The notes under the pieces are model-generated. The model worked only from the letters and a program-made list of their open reading frames with translations. It made no database searches and was not told where the DNA came from. The translations under genes and the position numbers were made by a program. From the NCBI RefSeq assembly GCF_000236705.1, contig NC_016599.1:248001-312000 (forward strand): a DNA stretch of 64,000 bases, given 5' to 3'. Below, piece by piece: positions 16,179 through 25,154 of this stretch (position 1 is the first letter of the stretch; every line of letters starts with the position of its first letter). This DNA comes from Owenweeksia hongkongensis DSM 17368. GTDB lineage: Bacteria > Bacteroidota > Bacteroidia > Flavobacteriales > Schleiferiaceae.

Positions 16179-19100
16179 ATGAAAAAAGTTACCAATTGGA
16201 TTTTCCTTGCGGCTGCCCTTTATGGAGGAGCAATAGCCCAAGCACAAGTCCAAACAGTGCAAGTGCAGGTAAACTCCTCGTCAAATGACGCAGAAGAAGA
16301 CCTTACCAACAACACACTAGATCTTACGAGTACAGATCTAGAACTATCTACTGACGGAACTGACCAAATGGTGGGTATTCGTTTTGAAAGTCTGAATATC
16401 CCAAAGGGTGCAATTATTCAAAGTGCATCTATCCAGTTTACTGTTGATGAAGTTACCACTAGCGGAAACGTTGATGTAGTAATCGCATTTGAAGATGCTG
16501 ACGATGCAGCTTCCATTTCAGGAGGAAACGGTAGCCTTACCAACAGAGCTTATACATTAAATGACGCAGTACTTTGGAACGTACCGGCATTTGCCAATGT
16601 AAATGATAATGGTGCTGATCAAAGAACTCCGGACTTGAAAGCCAGTCTTCAAACCGTAGTTAATAGAACAGGTTGGGTACAAGGAAATTCTGTTTTAGCA
16701 GGATTCATTGATCCAGTTTATTTGAGTGTTCCTGGATATACCGGAAATACTGGTAAGCGTACCGCTGAGTCATACAATGGCGAAGCTAATTCATCTCCGA
16801 TCCTTACTGTTACTTACACACCGCCTACAACTTACCAATCGGGTGCATTCCCAGTTTTGAGTAACGCTTCTTGGAAGTATGATGACAGCGGAAACGATCT
16901 TACGGGAACCAACTGGACAGCTCTAAACTATGTGGATACTGCATGGGATTTTGGAAATGCACCATTAGGTTATAATAATGGTAATGAAAACACCACTTTA
17001 GATTTTGGTGCTGATGCAAACAATAAGCGCAACACTTATTACTTGCGTCATACTTTTAACGTTACTGATGCTTCTGCTTATGATTCACTAGTATTTGATG
17101 TAATGCGTGATGATGGAGTAGTGGTATATGTAAATGGTGTGGAGGCTTTCCGCCAAAATATGCCTTCAGGAAATGTTGCGTATGGAACTGCGGCTTCTGC
17201 CACCGTAGGCGGTGCTAATGAAACTACCTACTATAGAAATGTAACTGCAAACCTTTTGCAAAATGGCCTTAACGTGATTGCTGTAGAATTGCACCAAGCT
17301 ACTGCAAGTAGCTCTGACCTAAGCTTTGATATGAAAGTAGATTTTGAGCTTCCTCCATTAGGACCAACTACTTACCCGCTTACTGCAGGTACTGAGTGGA
17401 ACTACCTTGACAATGGTACCAGCCTTGACGCTGCTGCTTGGAAGGATACTTCTTTTAATGATAAGAACTGGACATTTGGAGCCGCTCCTTTAGGTTATGG
17501 CGATGCTTATACAACAGAGATTTCTTATGGTCCTGATGCTAATAATAAGTACATCACATATTACTTCCGTAGAGATGTAATGGTTGATTTGAATAACGTT
17601 ACTGATACAGTGTATTTAGGTCTTCGTAGAGATGACGGAGCCATTGTATACATTAATGGGGTAGAGGTAGTGCGTAGCAATATGCCTAGCGGTTCTGTTG
17701 ATTATTTAACTCACTCTTCAAGCATTATTGACGGTGCTGACGAAACCAGCTACACCATTTATAAACTTGCAAAATCAGTTTTGAGAAATGGAAGAAACCA
17801 AATCGCAGTAGAAATTCACAATCGTGATGGACAGAGTTCTGATATTGGTTTTGACCTTTTCTTAGAAGATCAGCCAGCTTACAACCCTGGTGTATCTTGT
17901 ACTGATGAGCACATTGGTTGCTTTACATCTATCAACCCAACTGCTCAAACTTCAAAACTGATTATTGCTAAAGAGCATAAGTTTCAGTTGATCTTTAAGC
18001 AAGGAGAAGCTTATACCAAAACCGGTCCTGGTCTTCCTACTACCGTTCCTGGAAACCATGACTTTACCGGATATGTTCCAATGAATGGAAGCAGTGAGTT
18101 AGGTCATCTTGCTATTAACCATGAGAACACTCCAGGTGGAGTTTCATTGTTAGACTTGCACTTTGATAAGTCTACTCAACTATGGGTTGTAGATACTACG
18201 CAGCCAGTAGATTTTTACAATAGTGATTTAGTTTCTACTACTCGTAACTGTTCTGGAGGTATTACTCCTTGGGGAACAATCATTACGAGTGAAGAATCTA
18301 GAAATACTGGAGACAATAATGCTGATGGATATCAGGATGTAGGTTGGCATGTAGAAATTGATCCTCTTACTGGTAAAGTTTTGGATTATGACAACGATGG
18401 TAAGCAAGACAAGCTTTGGGCAATGGGCCGTATGTCTCATGAAAACATCGTAGTTGCTGATGATAGCGTAACTGCTTACTATGGTGAAGATGGTGGTACC
18501 TCTGTAGTTTACAAATTTGTGGCTGACAACAAAGGAAACCTTAGCACCGGTAAAGTGTATGCACTGAAATTAGATCAACCACTTTCTGGTGGAGATCCTA
18601 CTGGAACTACTGCTACCTGGATTCCTGTTCCAAATGCTACTCAAGCTGATAGAAATAATATGTACTCAATTGCAGGTTCTTTGGGAGCAACCAATTTCAA
18701 CGGTGTAGAAGATTGCGAAATAAGCCCTATCGATGGTAAGGTATACTTCACTGCCAAAGGCCTTGGTCGTACTTTTAGATTTGCGGATAACGGGAACACT
18801 GTTAGTGAGTTTGAAACTTTTGTTGGAGGCACTTCTTATGACATCGTTACTGAAAGTGGTGTGGTAAGCGAATCTTGGGGTGGAGGAAACGATAACCTTA
18901 CCTTTGATGATAAAGGAAACCTTTGGGTACTTCAAGATGGTGGTCGTAACTATATTTGGGTAGTTCGCCCGGATCACACTCAACTTGATCCAAAAGTTGA
19001 ATTGTATGCTTCTTTTCCAAGAGGTTCTGAGCCAACAGGTCTTACTTTCTCTCCAGATTACCGTTTCGGATTTGTTTCAGTTCAGCATCCAAGTAGTTCT

Positions 19101-20603
19101 AATGCTTCTCAGGAAGATGCTAGCGGAAATATGGTGACTTTCAACAGATCGGCCACTATTGTTATCGCTTTGGCTAAAGATCTTGGTGCACAACCAAAAG
19201 ATTCTATCGCAGTAGTTTCAAATAGCGAATGGAGCAAATCTACCTTAACTACTCAGGCTAATGCCGGTGGTTACCCATGGAAAGGTGTAGCAGGTGAGTT
19301 ACCAGCTGATAGCACCTTTAGCTTAATGGCAGAAGAAGGACAGCCATACAGATGGCACGGGGTAGACAGTGTGGATGGGGCTAAGGTTATTAAAACCGAT
19401 GCGTATGTTACTTACTTCCGTAAAGACTTCAATCTTAGTGTAGATACCAACATTACTGCTCGTTTCCAAGTAACTGTAGATGATGATATCGAAATTTATC
19501 TAAATGGTAATTTGGTAGCACGTGAAGGAGACAGAAGGCAAGCAAATGCTCAAAATGTTCCTCATGACATTATTTTCCATGTAAATGGAACAGTAGAAAA
19601 TGGGTACAACGGTGGTGATGAGTTTGATTATTACACTAGCAACAAAATGGAAGAGTACTTAATGGCTGGAAACAATACCATTACACTGGCAATCCGTAAT
19701 GGTACAAATAATGACCTAGGTGGTTTCTCTTTCCGTATGGATTTAGAAAGTGGTATGGCTACCACACCAGTACAAACGGACAGCATCGTTTCTGATAACC
19801 TTTGGAAGTTGAGCACTGTGTCTACCAATTCTACAAGCCAGCAATTTCCATGGATGGGAGTAGCTTCTTTACCGGCTGATAGTACTTTTAGTATTCCTGC
19901 AGAAGTAGGCCAGCCGTACAGTTGGAACAGCATCCTTGAAGTACCAGGATCATCAGTATTGAAAGCTGAAGAAAATGTTACTTATTACAGAACATGGTTT
20001 GAGCTTTCAGACAACATGGATCTTAATACCCGTATCCGCAGCTACTTTGATGATAATGTTGAGGTTTACATCAACGGTACTTTGGTTGCTCGTGAGCAAG
20101 ATATGTTTGGTATGGATAACTTCACTGGAAACGCGCATGACTTGATGCTTAATGCTGATGGAACTATGGTTAATCCAAATGCTGGTGGTGATGCTTTTGA
20201 CTATGTAGGTGCTGCCGACATGGACACTGTGTACCAAGTAGGAATGAACCACGTAACAGTAGCTTTGAGAAACCGTATAGGTGATAAAGGTGGTTTCTCT
20301 TTCCGTATGGATCTTGACAAAGCTGGAAATGCAGTAATAGTGAAGAAAAACGCTGAGGCTTCTGCTGAAGGTGCTGCTTCATTTGCAGTGTATCCTAATC
20401 CTACCAGCGGTGTGATCAACATTGCTTTGCCACAAGCTACGGCTAGCGAAGTGATGATTTTCAACATCAACGGAAAGCTAATGTACCACGCTGATGCACA
20501 AACTGAAGTAGAAGTTGATTTGAGCGCTTACCCTGCAGGAGTTTACTTCCTTAAGGTGAAGAATGGTTCAGAAAACTTTACTGAAAAGTTGATTAAGCAC
20601 TAA
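16179..20603 (+). CDS. Secreted multidomain PhoX-like phosphatase with T9SS sorting tail
   Basis: A 1474-residue secreted protein. Signal peptide at residues 1-22 (ending AQAQ); a CBM96/DNRLRE-like beta-sandwich at about 25-215; two lectin/PA14-like sandwich repeats at about 226-392 and 401-570 (shared DDGVVVYVNGVE/DDGAIVYINGVE cores); a PhoX (DUF839) beta-propeller-type domain at about 572-997 (LAINHENTPGG, NCSGGITPWGT, EDGGTSVVYKF, GVEDCEISP); two more sandwich repeats at about 1012-1190 and 1203-1380; and a T9SS type A tail from about 1402 (FAVYPNPTSG to the C-terminus). PhoX enzymes are calcium-iron alkaline phosphatases, so extracellular phosphoester hydrolysis is likely. Four sandwich domains around PhoX suggest surface or glycan binding. 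A strong terminator follows. Confidence 0.88.
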   Translation: MKKVTNWIFLAAALYGGAIAQAQVQTVQVQVNSSSNDAEEDLTNNTLDLTSTDLELSTDGTDQMVGIRFESLNIPKGAIIQSASIQFTVDEVTTSGNVDVVIAFEDADDAASISGGNGSLTNRAYTLNDAVLWNVPAFANVNDNGADQRTPDLKASLQTVVNRTGWVQGNSVLAGFIDPVYLSVPGYTGNTGKRTAESYNGEANSSPILTVTYTPPTTYQSGAFPVLSNASWKYDDSGNDLTGTNWTALNYVDTAWDFGNAPLGYNNGNENTTLDFGADANNKRNTYYLRHTFNVTDASAYDSLVFDVMRDDGVVVYVNGVEAFRQNMPSGNVAYGTAASATVGGANETTYYRNVTANLLQNGLNVIAVELHQATASSSDLSFDMKVDFELPPLGPTTYPLTAGTEWNYLDNGTSLDAAAWKDTSFNDKNWTFGAAPLGYGDAYTTEISYGPDANNKYITYYFRRDVMVDLNNVTDTVYLGLRRDDGAIVYINGVEVVRSNMPSGSVDYLTHSSSIIDGADETSYTIYKLAKSVLRNGRNQIAVEIHNRDGQSSDIGFDLFLEDQPAYNPGVSCTDEHIGCFTSINPTAQTSKLIIAKEHKFQLIFKQGEAYTKTGPGLPTTVPGNHDFTGYVPMNGSSELGHLAINHENTPGGVSLLDLHFDKSTQLWVVDTTQPVDFYNSDLVSTTRNCSGGITPWGTIITSEESRNTGDNNADGYQDVGWHVEIDPLTGKVLDYDNDGKQDKLWAMGRMSHENIVVADDSVTAYYGEDGGTSVVYKFVADNKGNLSTGKVYALKLDQPLSGGDPTGTTATWIPVPNATQADRNNMYSIAGSLGATNFNGVEDCEISPIDGKVYFTAKGLGRTFRFADNGNTVSEFETFVGGTSYDIVTESGVVSESWGGGNDNLTFDDKGNLWVLQDGGRNYIWVVRPDHTQLDPKVELYASFPRGSEPTGLTFSPDYRFGFVSVQHPSSSNASQEDASGNMVTFNRSATIVIALAKDLGAQPKDSIAVVSNSEWSKSTLTTQANAGGYPWKGVAGELPADSTFSLMAEEGQPYRWHGVDSVDGAKVIKTDAYVTYFRKDFNLSVDTNITARFQVTVDDDIEIYLNGNLVAREGDRRQANAQNVPHDIIFHVNGTVENGYNGGDEFDYYTSNKMEEYLMAGNNTITLAIRNGTNNDLGGFSFRMDLESGMATTPVQTDSIVSDNLWKLSTVSTNSTSQQFPWMGVASLPADSTFSIPAEVGQPYSWNSILEVPGSSVLKAEENVTYYRTWFELSDNMDLNTRIRSYFDDNVEVYINGTLVAREQDMFGMDNFTGNAHDLMLNADGTMVNPNAGGDAFDYVGAADMDTVYQVGMNHVTVALRNRIGDKGGFSFRMDLDKAGNAVIVKKNAEASAEGAASFAVYPNPTSGVINIALPQATASEVMIFNINGKLMYHADAQTEVEVDLSAYPAGVYFLKVKNGSENFTEKLIKH

Positions 20604-20626
20604 GCGGTTTCTAACCCTTATTTCTA

Positions 20627-20660
20627 AATCCCTCCCGGGCAACCGGGAGGGATTTTTTGT
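20627..20660 (+). terminator. Terminator of the PhoX-like gene
   Basis: ATCCCTCCCGG GCAA CCGGGAGGGAT stem-loop followed by TTTTT, about 25 bp after the stop. Confidence 0.93.
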
Positions 20661-20725
20661 TTCTACACCTTTTCTTAATATAGGCTTAAGAGTCAGTTAA
20701 GTTGAGTAGTTCATTTTTGTGGATT

Positions 20726-22570
20726 ATGAATAGACTTCCCATGAAGATGAATTTTGCTGCAAAGCGCCTGTGGATACTCCTTACTATTGTTGGCGCTGTG
20801 TTGATGTTTCAATTTTACAATCCATCTACTGCCGAAAAAGTGAAGGTGCTTAATGCCACACTTAGCCAAAGTTTTGAGGAAGAAATTGAAAGCTTAAGAG
20901 TAGTTGCCGAAAAGGCAAGGGAAGGAGAAGCCAGCAGCGAACAGCTAAAAAGCCAACTAGTAAGAACCCGCCAGAGCTACAAAAGGCTTGAGTTTTTACT
21001 CGAATATTTTTATCCTGAATATGTGGAGGAGCATATCAATGGCGCCCCACTTTTACACATCGAAACTTTTGACACCAACCCAATGGTGATTCCACCGGAA
21101 GGACTGCAGGTGTTGGACGAAATGATTTTTGCCGAAGACTGGAACGAGAATATTAAGGAAATTGCCTTGCTTTCTCGACAATTACAAATGCAATCCGGAT
21201 TTCTATTGGCCGATTTCAAAAGCAGGACACTAAAAACAGAGGAGCTTCTAAATGCGGCTCGCTTAGAAATAATTAGGATGGTGTCCATGAGTATTACTGG
21301 TTTTGATACGCCTGGTTCGCTCAACGGTTTGGATGAAGTTTCGGTTTCTCTGAAAAGTATGGAAACGTACCTTGAGCCTTTGCTTCAAGCTTCGGATAAA
21401 CCAATTCATAATGAAGTTTTGGAGCTTTTGAACGAAGGACAAAAGCAGGTTTCAAATAGCACTTTTGACGATTTTGACAGACTTACTTTTATTAAAGAAA
21501 TAGCTGATCCCCTGTATGAAAAGTTGACTAAGATTAGCAATTATGCTTACCCGGAAAGTAAAGGCGGTTGGAACCCAAAGAGCAAAAGCATTTTTGCAAA
21601 TGATGTGCTCGATCCTTATTTCTACAGTCAGCTTAGCGCAGAAGAAGATTCGGATGAGTTGAGAAACCTTGGGAAGAAGATTTTTTACGATCCGTTAATT
21701 AGCGGAAACGCACAAATGAGCTGTGCTACTTGCCACAATCCTACCAAGGCTTTTACTGATGGCGAAAAGCGATCGCTGAGTTCCGTAGAAGGGAAGACGG
21801 TGGAGCGCAACGCACCTACATTGCTAAATGCCGTTTATGCAGATCGATACTTTTATGACTTAAGAGCCTTCACTTTGGAGCAGCAGGCACAGCACGTAAT
21901 TTTCAATCCTGATGAATTTAACACTGCCAATGCTGAGATTTTAGAGAAACTGAATGATGACAAAGAATACAAGTCAGTCTTCAAAGAAACCTTTGGCAGC
22001 AAGAAAATAAACGAGGAGCAATTTGCCTCGGCCTTGGCTTCCTACGTTTTGTCATTGCGATCTTTCAATAGCCCTTTTGATAAATATGTACGGAATGAAG
22101 AAGCTAAGCTACCGGATGACGCCAAGCGAGGCTTCAACCTTTTTATGGGAAAAGCAGCTTGTGGTACTTGTCATTTTGCACCAACTTTTTCAGGCTTAGT
22201 TCCTCCCAATTTTATTAAAAATGAAACAGAGATTTTGGGCATTTTGGCTACTGCCAATGATGAAGAGTTGGACGATGACCTTGGGAGAATAAATAATCAG
22301 ATCCACAGCGAAAAGGCTTGGATATATGAACGTTCCTTCAAAACGTCAACGGTGAGAAATGTGGAGCTTACTGCACCTTATTTTCACAATGGAGAGTTTG
22401 CTGAACTTCAGGATGTGATGGATTTTTACAATAATGGAGGTGGAGCAGGAATTGGCTTAGAAGTTACAAATCAAACCTTGGCTCCGGATTCACTTGGTCT
22501 TTCACAAAATGAAATGAATGATATCATTGCGTTTATGAAATCGCTTACGGACACTACTTTAAATTATTAA
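20726..22570 (+). CDS. Di-haem cytochrome c peroxidase with extra N-terminal domain
   Basis: A 614-residue exported protein with an N-terminal membrane anchor/signal (RLWILLTIVGAVLMFQFY). Two c-type haem sites, CATCH (333-337) and CGTCH (479-483), with the peroxidase core (LGKKIFYDPLISGNAQMSCATCHNP, FTDGEKRS, RNAPTLLNAVY, YFHNGEFAELQDVMDFYNNGG) give the CcpA/MauG family, which reduces H2O2 in the periplasm. About 290 residues precede this core and form a helical domain, partly coiled coil (residues about 30-75), possibly imelysin-like; the core alone is usually 320-350 residues. The ATG at 20726 was chosen over an in-frame TTG at 20702. The next gene starts 3 nt after its stop. Confidence 0.88.
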   Translation: MNRLPMKMNFAAKRLWILLTIVGAVLMFQFYNPSTAEKVKVLNATLSQSFEEEIESLRVVAEKAREGEASSEQLKSQLVRTRQSYKRLEFLLEYFYPEYVEEHINGAPLLHIETFDTNPMVIPPEGLQVLDEMIFAEDWNENIKEIALLSRQLQMQSGFLLADFKSRTLKTEELLNAARLEIIRMVSMSITGFDTPGSLNGLDEVSVSLKSMETYLEPLLQASDKPIHNEVLELLNEGQKQVSNSTFDDFDRLTFIKEIADPLYEKLTKISNYAYPESKGGWNPKSKSIFANDVLDPYFYSQLSAEEDSDELRNLGKKIFYDPLISGNAQMSCATCHNPTKAFTDGEKRSLSSVEGKTVERNAPTLLNAVYADRYFYDLRAFTLEQQAQHVIFNPDEFNTANAEILEKLNDDKEYKSVFKETFGSKKINEEQFASALASYVLSLRSFNSPFDKYVRNEEAKLPDDAKRGFNLFMGKAACGTCHFAPTFSGLVPPNFIKNETEILGILATANDEELDDDLGRINNQIHSEKAWIYERSFKTSTVRNVELTAPYFHNGEFAELQDVMDFYNNGGGAGIGLEVTNQTLAPDSLGLSQNEMNDIIAFMKSLTDTTLNY

Positions 22571-22573
22571 TTG

Positions 22574-23482
22574 ATGGCTCCGAAATTCACCATAATTACG
22601 CTTTTCGTTTTTGGATCATTGGCTCTTTCTGCCCAATTCGCCAATCCTACTGAGCCGGTATATTCCGCGATAAGCGAAGCTGCAGAGGTAGATAATGCCA
22701 CACAACTTAACCTTCGCGACTTGCAGCTTTTTCAGCTGGATGATAGTGCCGAGGAATTGAAGAATCTCACTTTTCTAAACTTGATGAAAAACAATATGGA
22801 GAGTTGGGACAAGAGCATTTTTACACTTACAAATCTCCAAACTTTAAATGTGAAGGAGAATAGCCTGAAGGCCATTCCAAAAGAAATCGAAAACCTGAAA
22901 AAGCTCGAGGCTTTGGACATTGCTAAAAACAAAGTACCAGAGATACCAAAGGAGATGGGAGAGTTGCAAAGCTTAAGATTATTGCACGCTTCCTTTAACA
23001 ATGTGGTTTACATTTCGCCAGCGCTAGGTACTTGCGAACAGCTTCAAGTTATTGATCTGTCTCACAATCAACTGAGTGCTATTCCAGCTGAATTTTCAAG
23101 TCTTAAAAATTTAAAAACATTGCAACTGGGCTATAACCAGTTTAGAGAATTTAAAGGCGATTGGTGTAACATATCAAGCTTAGAGGATTTAGATTTAAAC
23201 CATAACTATTTGCGGAATTTCCCTGGTGAGGTGAAAAAACTGAAGAGTCTGAAAGCTTTGAATCTTTCGAATAATGAACTGACCGAACTTCCTGAAGAAC
23301 TTTGTAAGCTGAAAGATCTGGAACAACTTATTCTTTCAGAAAATGCTTTGACAGAACTCCCTCGTAATATTGGCCGCCTTAAAAATCTACGAACGCTTAT
23401 AGCAGTGGGAAACAATTTTAGCGAAAGCGAAAAGACGCGAATTAAAGAGGCACTGCCTGGCTGCACGGTTATCCTTGATTAA
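22574..23482 (+). CDS. Exported leucine-rich-repeat protein
   Basis: A 302-residue protein with a signal peptide (MAPKFTIITLFVFGSLALSAQ) and about nine tandem 23-residue LRRs with the pattern LxxLxxLxLxxNxLxxIPxE (for example NLQTLNVKENSLKAIPKEI and LEALDIAKNKVPEIPKEM). These form a solenoid, usually for protein binding. It starts 3 nt after the peroxidase stop, so the two are probably co-expressed. The binding partner is unknown. No sorting tail or enzymatic domain is seen. Confidence 0.88.
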   Translation: MAPKFTIITLFVFGSLALSAQFANPTEPVYSAISEAAEVDNATQLNLRDLQLFQLDDSAEELKNLTFLNLMKNNMESWDKSIFTLTNLQTLNVKENSLKAIPKEIENLKKLEALDIAKNKVPEIPKEMGELQSLRLLHASFNNVVYISPALGTCEQLQVIDLSHNQLSAIPAEFSSLKNLKTLQLGYNQFREFKGDWCNISSLEDLDLNHNYLRNFPGEVKKLKSLKALNLSNNELTELPEELCKLKDLEQLILSENALTELPRNIGRLKNLRTLIAVGNNFSESEKTRIKEALPGCTVILD

Positions 23483-23538
23483 ATCGCCAGACTAGAATAT
23501 TGGCTATATTCGGGCTCCCAAAAAAGTATTTATTATTT

Positions 23539-24072
23539 ATGATGAAGAGAGCCTTCTTATCGCTTACCATTGCCGCAATTGTACTATCAGCTTGTAATTC
23601 TAACACAGGCGACACCGCTGTTTCTACGGAAAAAGCGGAGGAGACTGGTGTTCCAATTCCCAAGCAAATGGGGGTGGTAAACGATTTTGAAGGAATCATT
23701 AGCGATGAGGACGAAATTGATTTAAGTACTGCAATTGAAAACTTTGAAGAAAGCACTGGAAATCGCATTGTGGTGGTTACTATGGACACGATTCCTTCTG
23801 ATGAAGATGCAACTCTGTTTGCCGCCAAAATTGGTAATCAATGGGATGTGGGTGACGGATCTAAAAACAATGGGCTTATTATTTTGATGAGCGAAGGTGT
23901 AAGCCAAATTGGTATAGCAACCGGTCAAGGTGTAGAGCAGGTTTATAATGATTCCGTTTGCGATAATGTGATACGAAGCATTATTCCTCACCTCAGTGTA
24001 GGCGATTACTCTGGAGGAATGGAGAAGGCAGTTTCATTGCTTGGAGAAGTAAGCCATCCTTCTGAAAAATAG
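23539..24072 (+). CDS. TPM-domain lipoprotein
   Basis: A 177-residue lipoprotein; the signal ends in VLSACNS, a lipobox with the acylated Cys at about residue 18. The mature part is a TPM (TLP18.3/Psb32/MOLO-1) domain at about residues 52-170 (VNDFEGIISDEDEIDLSTAIENF, GNRIVVVTMDTIP, NNGLIILMS, GYGVEQVY-like GQGVEQVY). Some TPM domains have phosphatase activity; others assist membrane complexes. The ATG at 23539 gives the lipoprotein signal, whereas the reading frame upstream does not. It follows the LRR gene by 56 bp on the same strand. Confidence 0.85.
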   Translation: MMKRAFLSLTIAAIVLSACNSNTGDTAVSTEKAEETGVPIPKQMGVVNDFEGIISDEDEIDLSTAIENFEESTGNRIVVVTMDTIPSDEDATLFAAKIGNQWDVGDGSKNNGLIILMSEGVSQIGIATGQGVEQVYNDSVCDNVIRSIIPHLSVGDYSGGMEKAVSLLGEVSHPSEK

Positions 24073-24108
24073 ATTGGTAGTGGCACAGTCTGTGTTAATA
24101 TCCACACC

Positions 24109-25095
24109 ATGAAAAGTACTTTATACTTTGCCTTATTAGGTATTCCCCTTCTTTTTGCGGCTTGTGATCCACCCGATTCGGTAACCCAAACAGAGTATGT
24201 GTATCGTGATGATATGCGAACTTTGGTAAAAAATATTGCTCAGGAAGCGAGAGCTGCCCGACCCAGTTTTATAGTGGTTCCTCAAAATGGCCAGGCCGTG
24301 GCTTTGCGAAGTTACTGCAGTGATTGCGCCACATCTGTTGATGTGGATTACATGAATAGCATTGATGGTATTGGACGTGAAGACTTGAATTATGGCTACT
24401 CCAAAGACAATGTGTTAAACAGCGCAGCCCAAAATCGTGAGTTGAGCAATTTCCTGAATTTGTATGAAGATGCCGGGAAAACAATCTTGGTAACAGACTA
24501 TGTGTACTCGCAGGCTGGTGTGGATGATTCATACCAAACCAACAGCAATCTTGGCTATGTAGGTTTTGCTGCTCCATCACGTGAGTTGGATGAAATTCCC
24601 ACATATCCTATCAAACCTTTTCAGGAGAATAGTGAAGATATCAGCTCCTTGGCTGCTGCCAAAAATTTCTTGTACATCATCAATCCATCCAACTATTCAG
24701 GGAAAGATGATTTTTTACAAGCGGTGGCCAATACCAATTATGATGTGGTTATAGTAGATGCTTTTTATGAAGATGAGCTTTTATCTTCAGGAGATGTACA
24801 AAGCCTTAAAACCAAAGCTAATGGCGGAAGCAGGCTGGTGCTGGCCTATATGAGCATTGGCGAAGCAGAAGACTACCGCTACTATTGGGGTACCGAGTGG
24901 GAAACAGAAAAGCCCGAATGGCTGTTGGAAGAAAACCCGAACTGGGCGGGGAATTACAAAGTGCAATACTGGCACTCAGATTGGCAAGGCATTATTTACA
25001 GCAATTCAGATTCATACCTTAATAAAATTGTAAGCTCAGGCTTTAGTGGTGTTTACCTGGACATCATTGATGCGTATGAGTATTTTGAGGAGTAA
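24109..25095 (+). CDS. GH114-like (endo-alpha-1,4-polygalactosaminidase/TM1410) lipoprotein
   Basis: A 328-residue lipoprotein (signal ending LLFAACDPP). A TIM-barrel of the TM1410/GH114 family covers about residues 80-325: ILVTDYVYSQAGVDDSY, NYDVVIVDAFYEDELL, LAYMSIGEAEDYRYYW and SGVYLDIIDAYEYFEE, where the acidic residues at strand ends are the probable catalytic site. GH114 enzymes cut galactosaminogalactan; for Bacteroidota homologues the substrate is unknown. It closes a plus-strand run that begins with the PhoX-like gene. Confidence 0.82.
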   Translation: MKSTLYFALLGIPLLFAACDPPDSVTQTEYVYRDDMRTLVKNIAQEARAARPSFIVVPQNGQAVALRSYCSDCATSVDVDYMNSIDGIGREDLNYGYSKDNVLNSAAQNRELSNFLNLYEDAGKTILVTDYVYSQAGVDDSYQTNSNLGYVGFAAPSRELDEIPTYPIKPFQENSEDISSLAAAKNFLYIINPSNYSGKDDFLQAVANTNYDVVIVDAFYEDELLSSGDVQSLKTKANGGSRLVLAYMSIGEAEDYRYYWGTEWETEKPEWLLEENPNWAGNYKVQYWHSDWQGIIYSNSDSYLNKIVSSGFSGVYLDIIDAYEYFEE

Positions 25096-25154
25096 GGAGA
25101 TACTTATCGTACTACGCGCTCAGGCCTTGTTCTACATTCAAGCGATCCAGAAAT

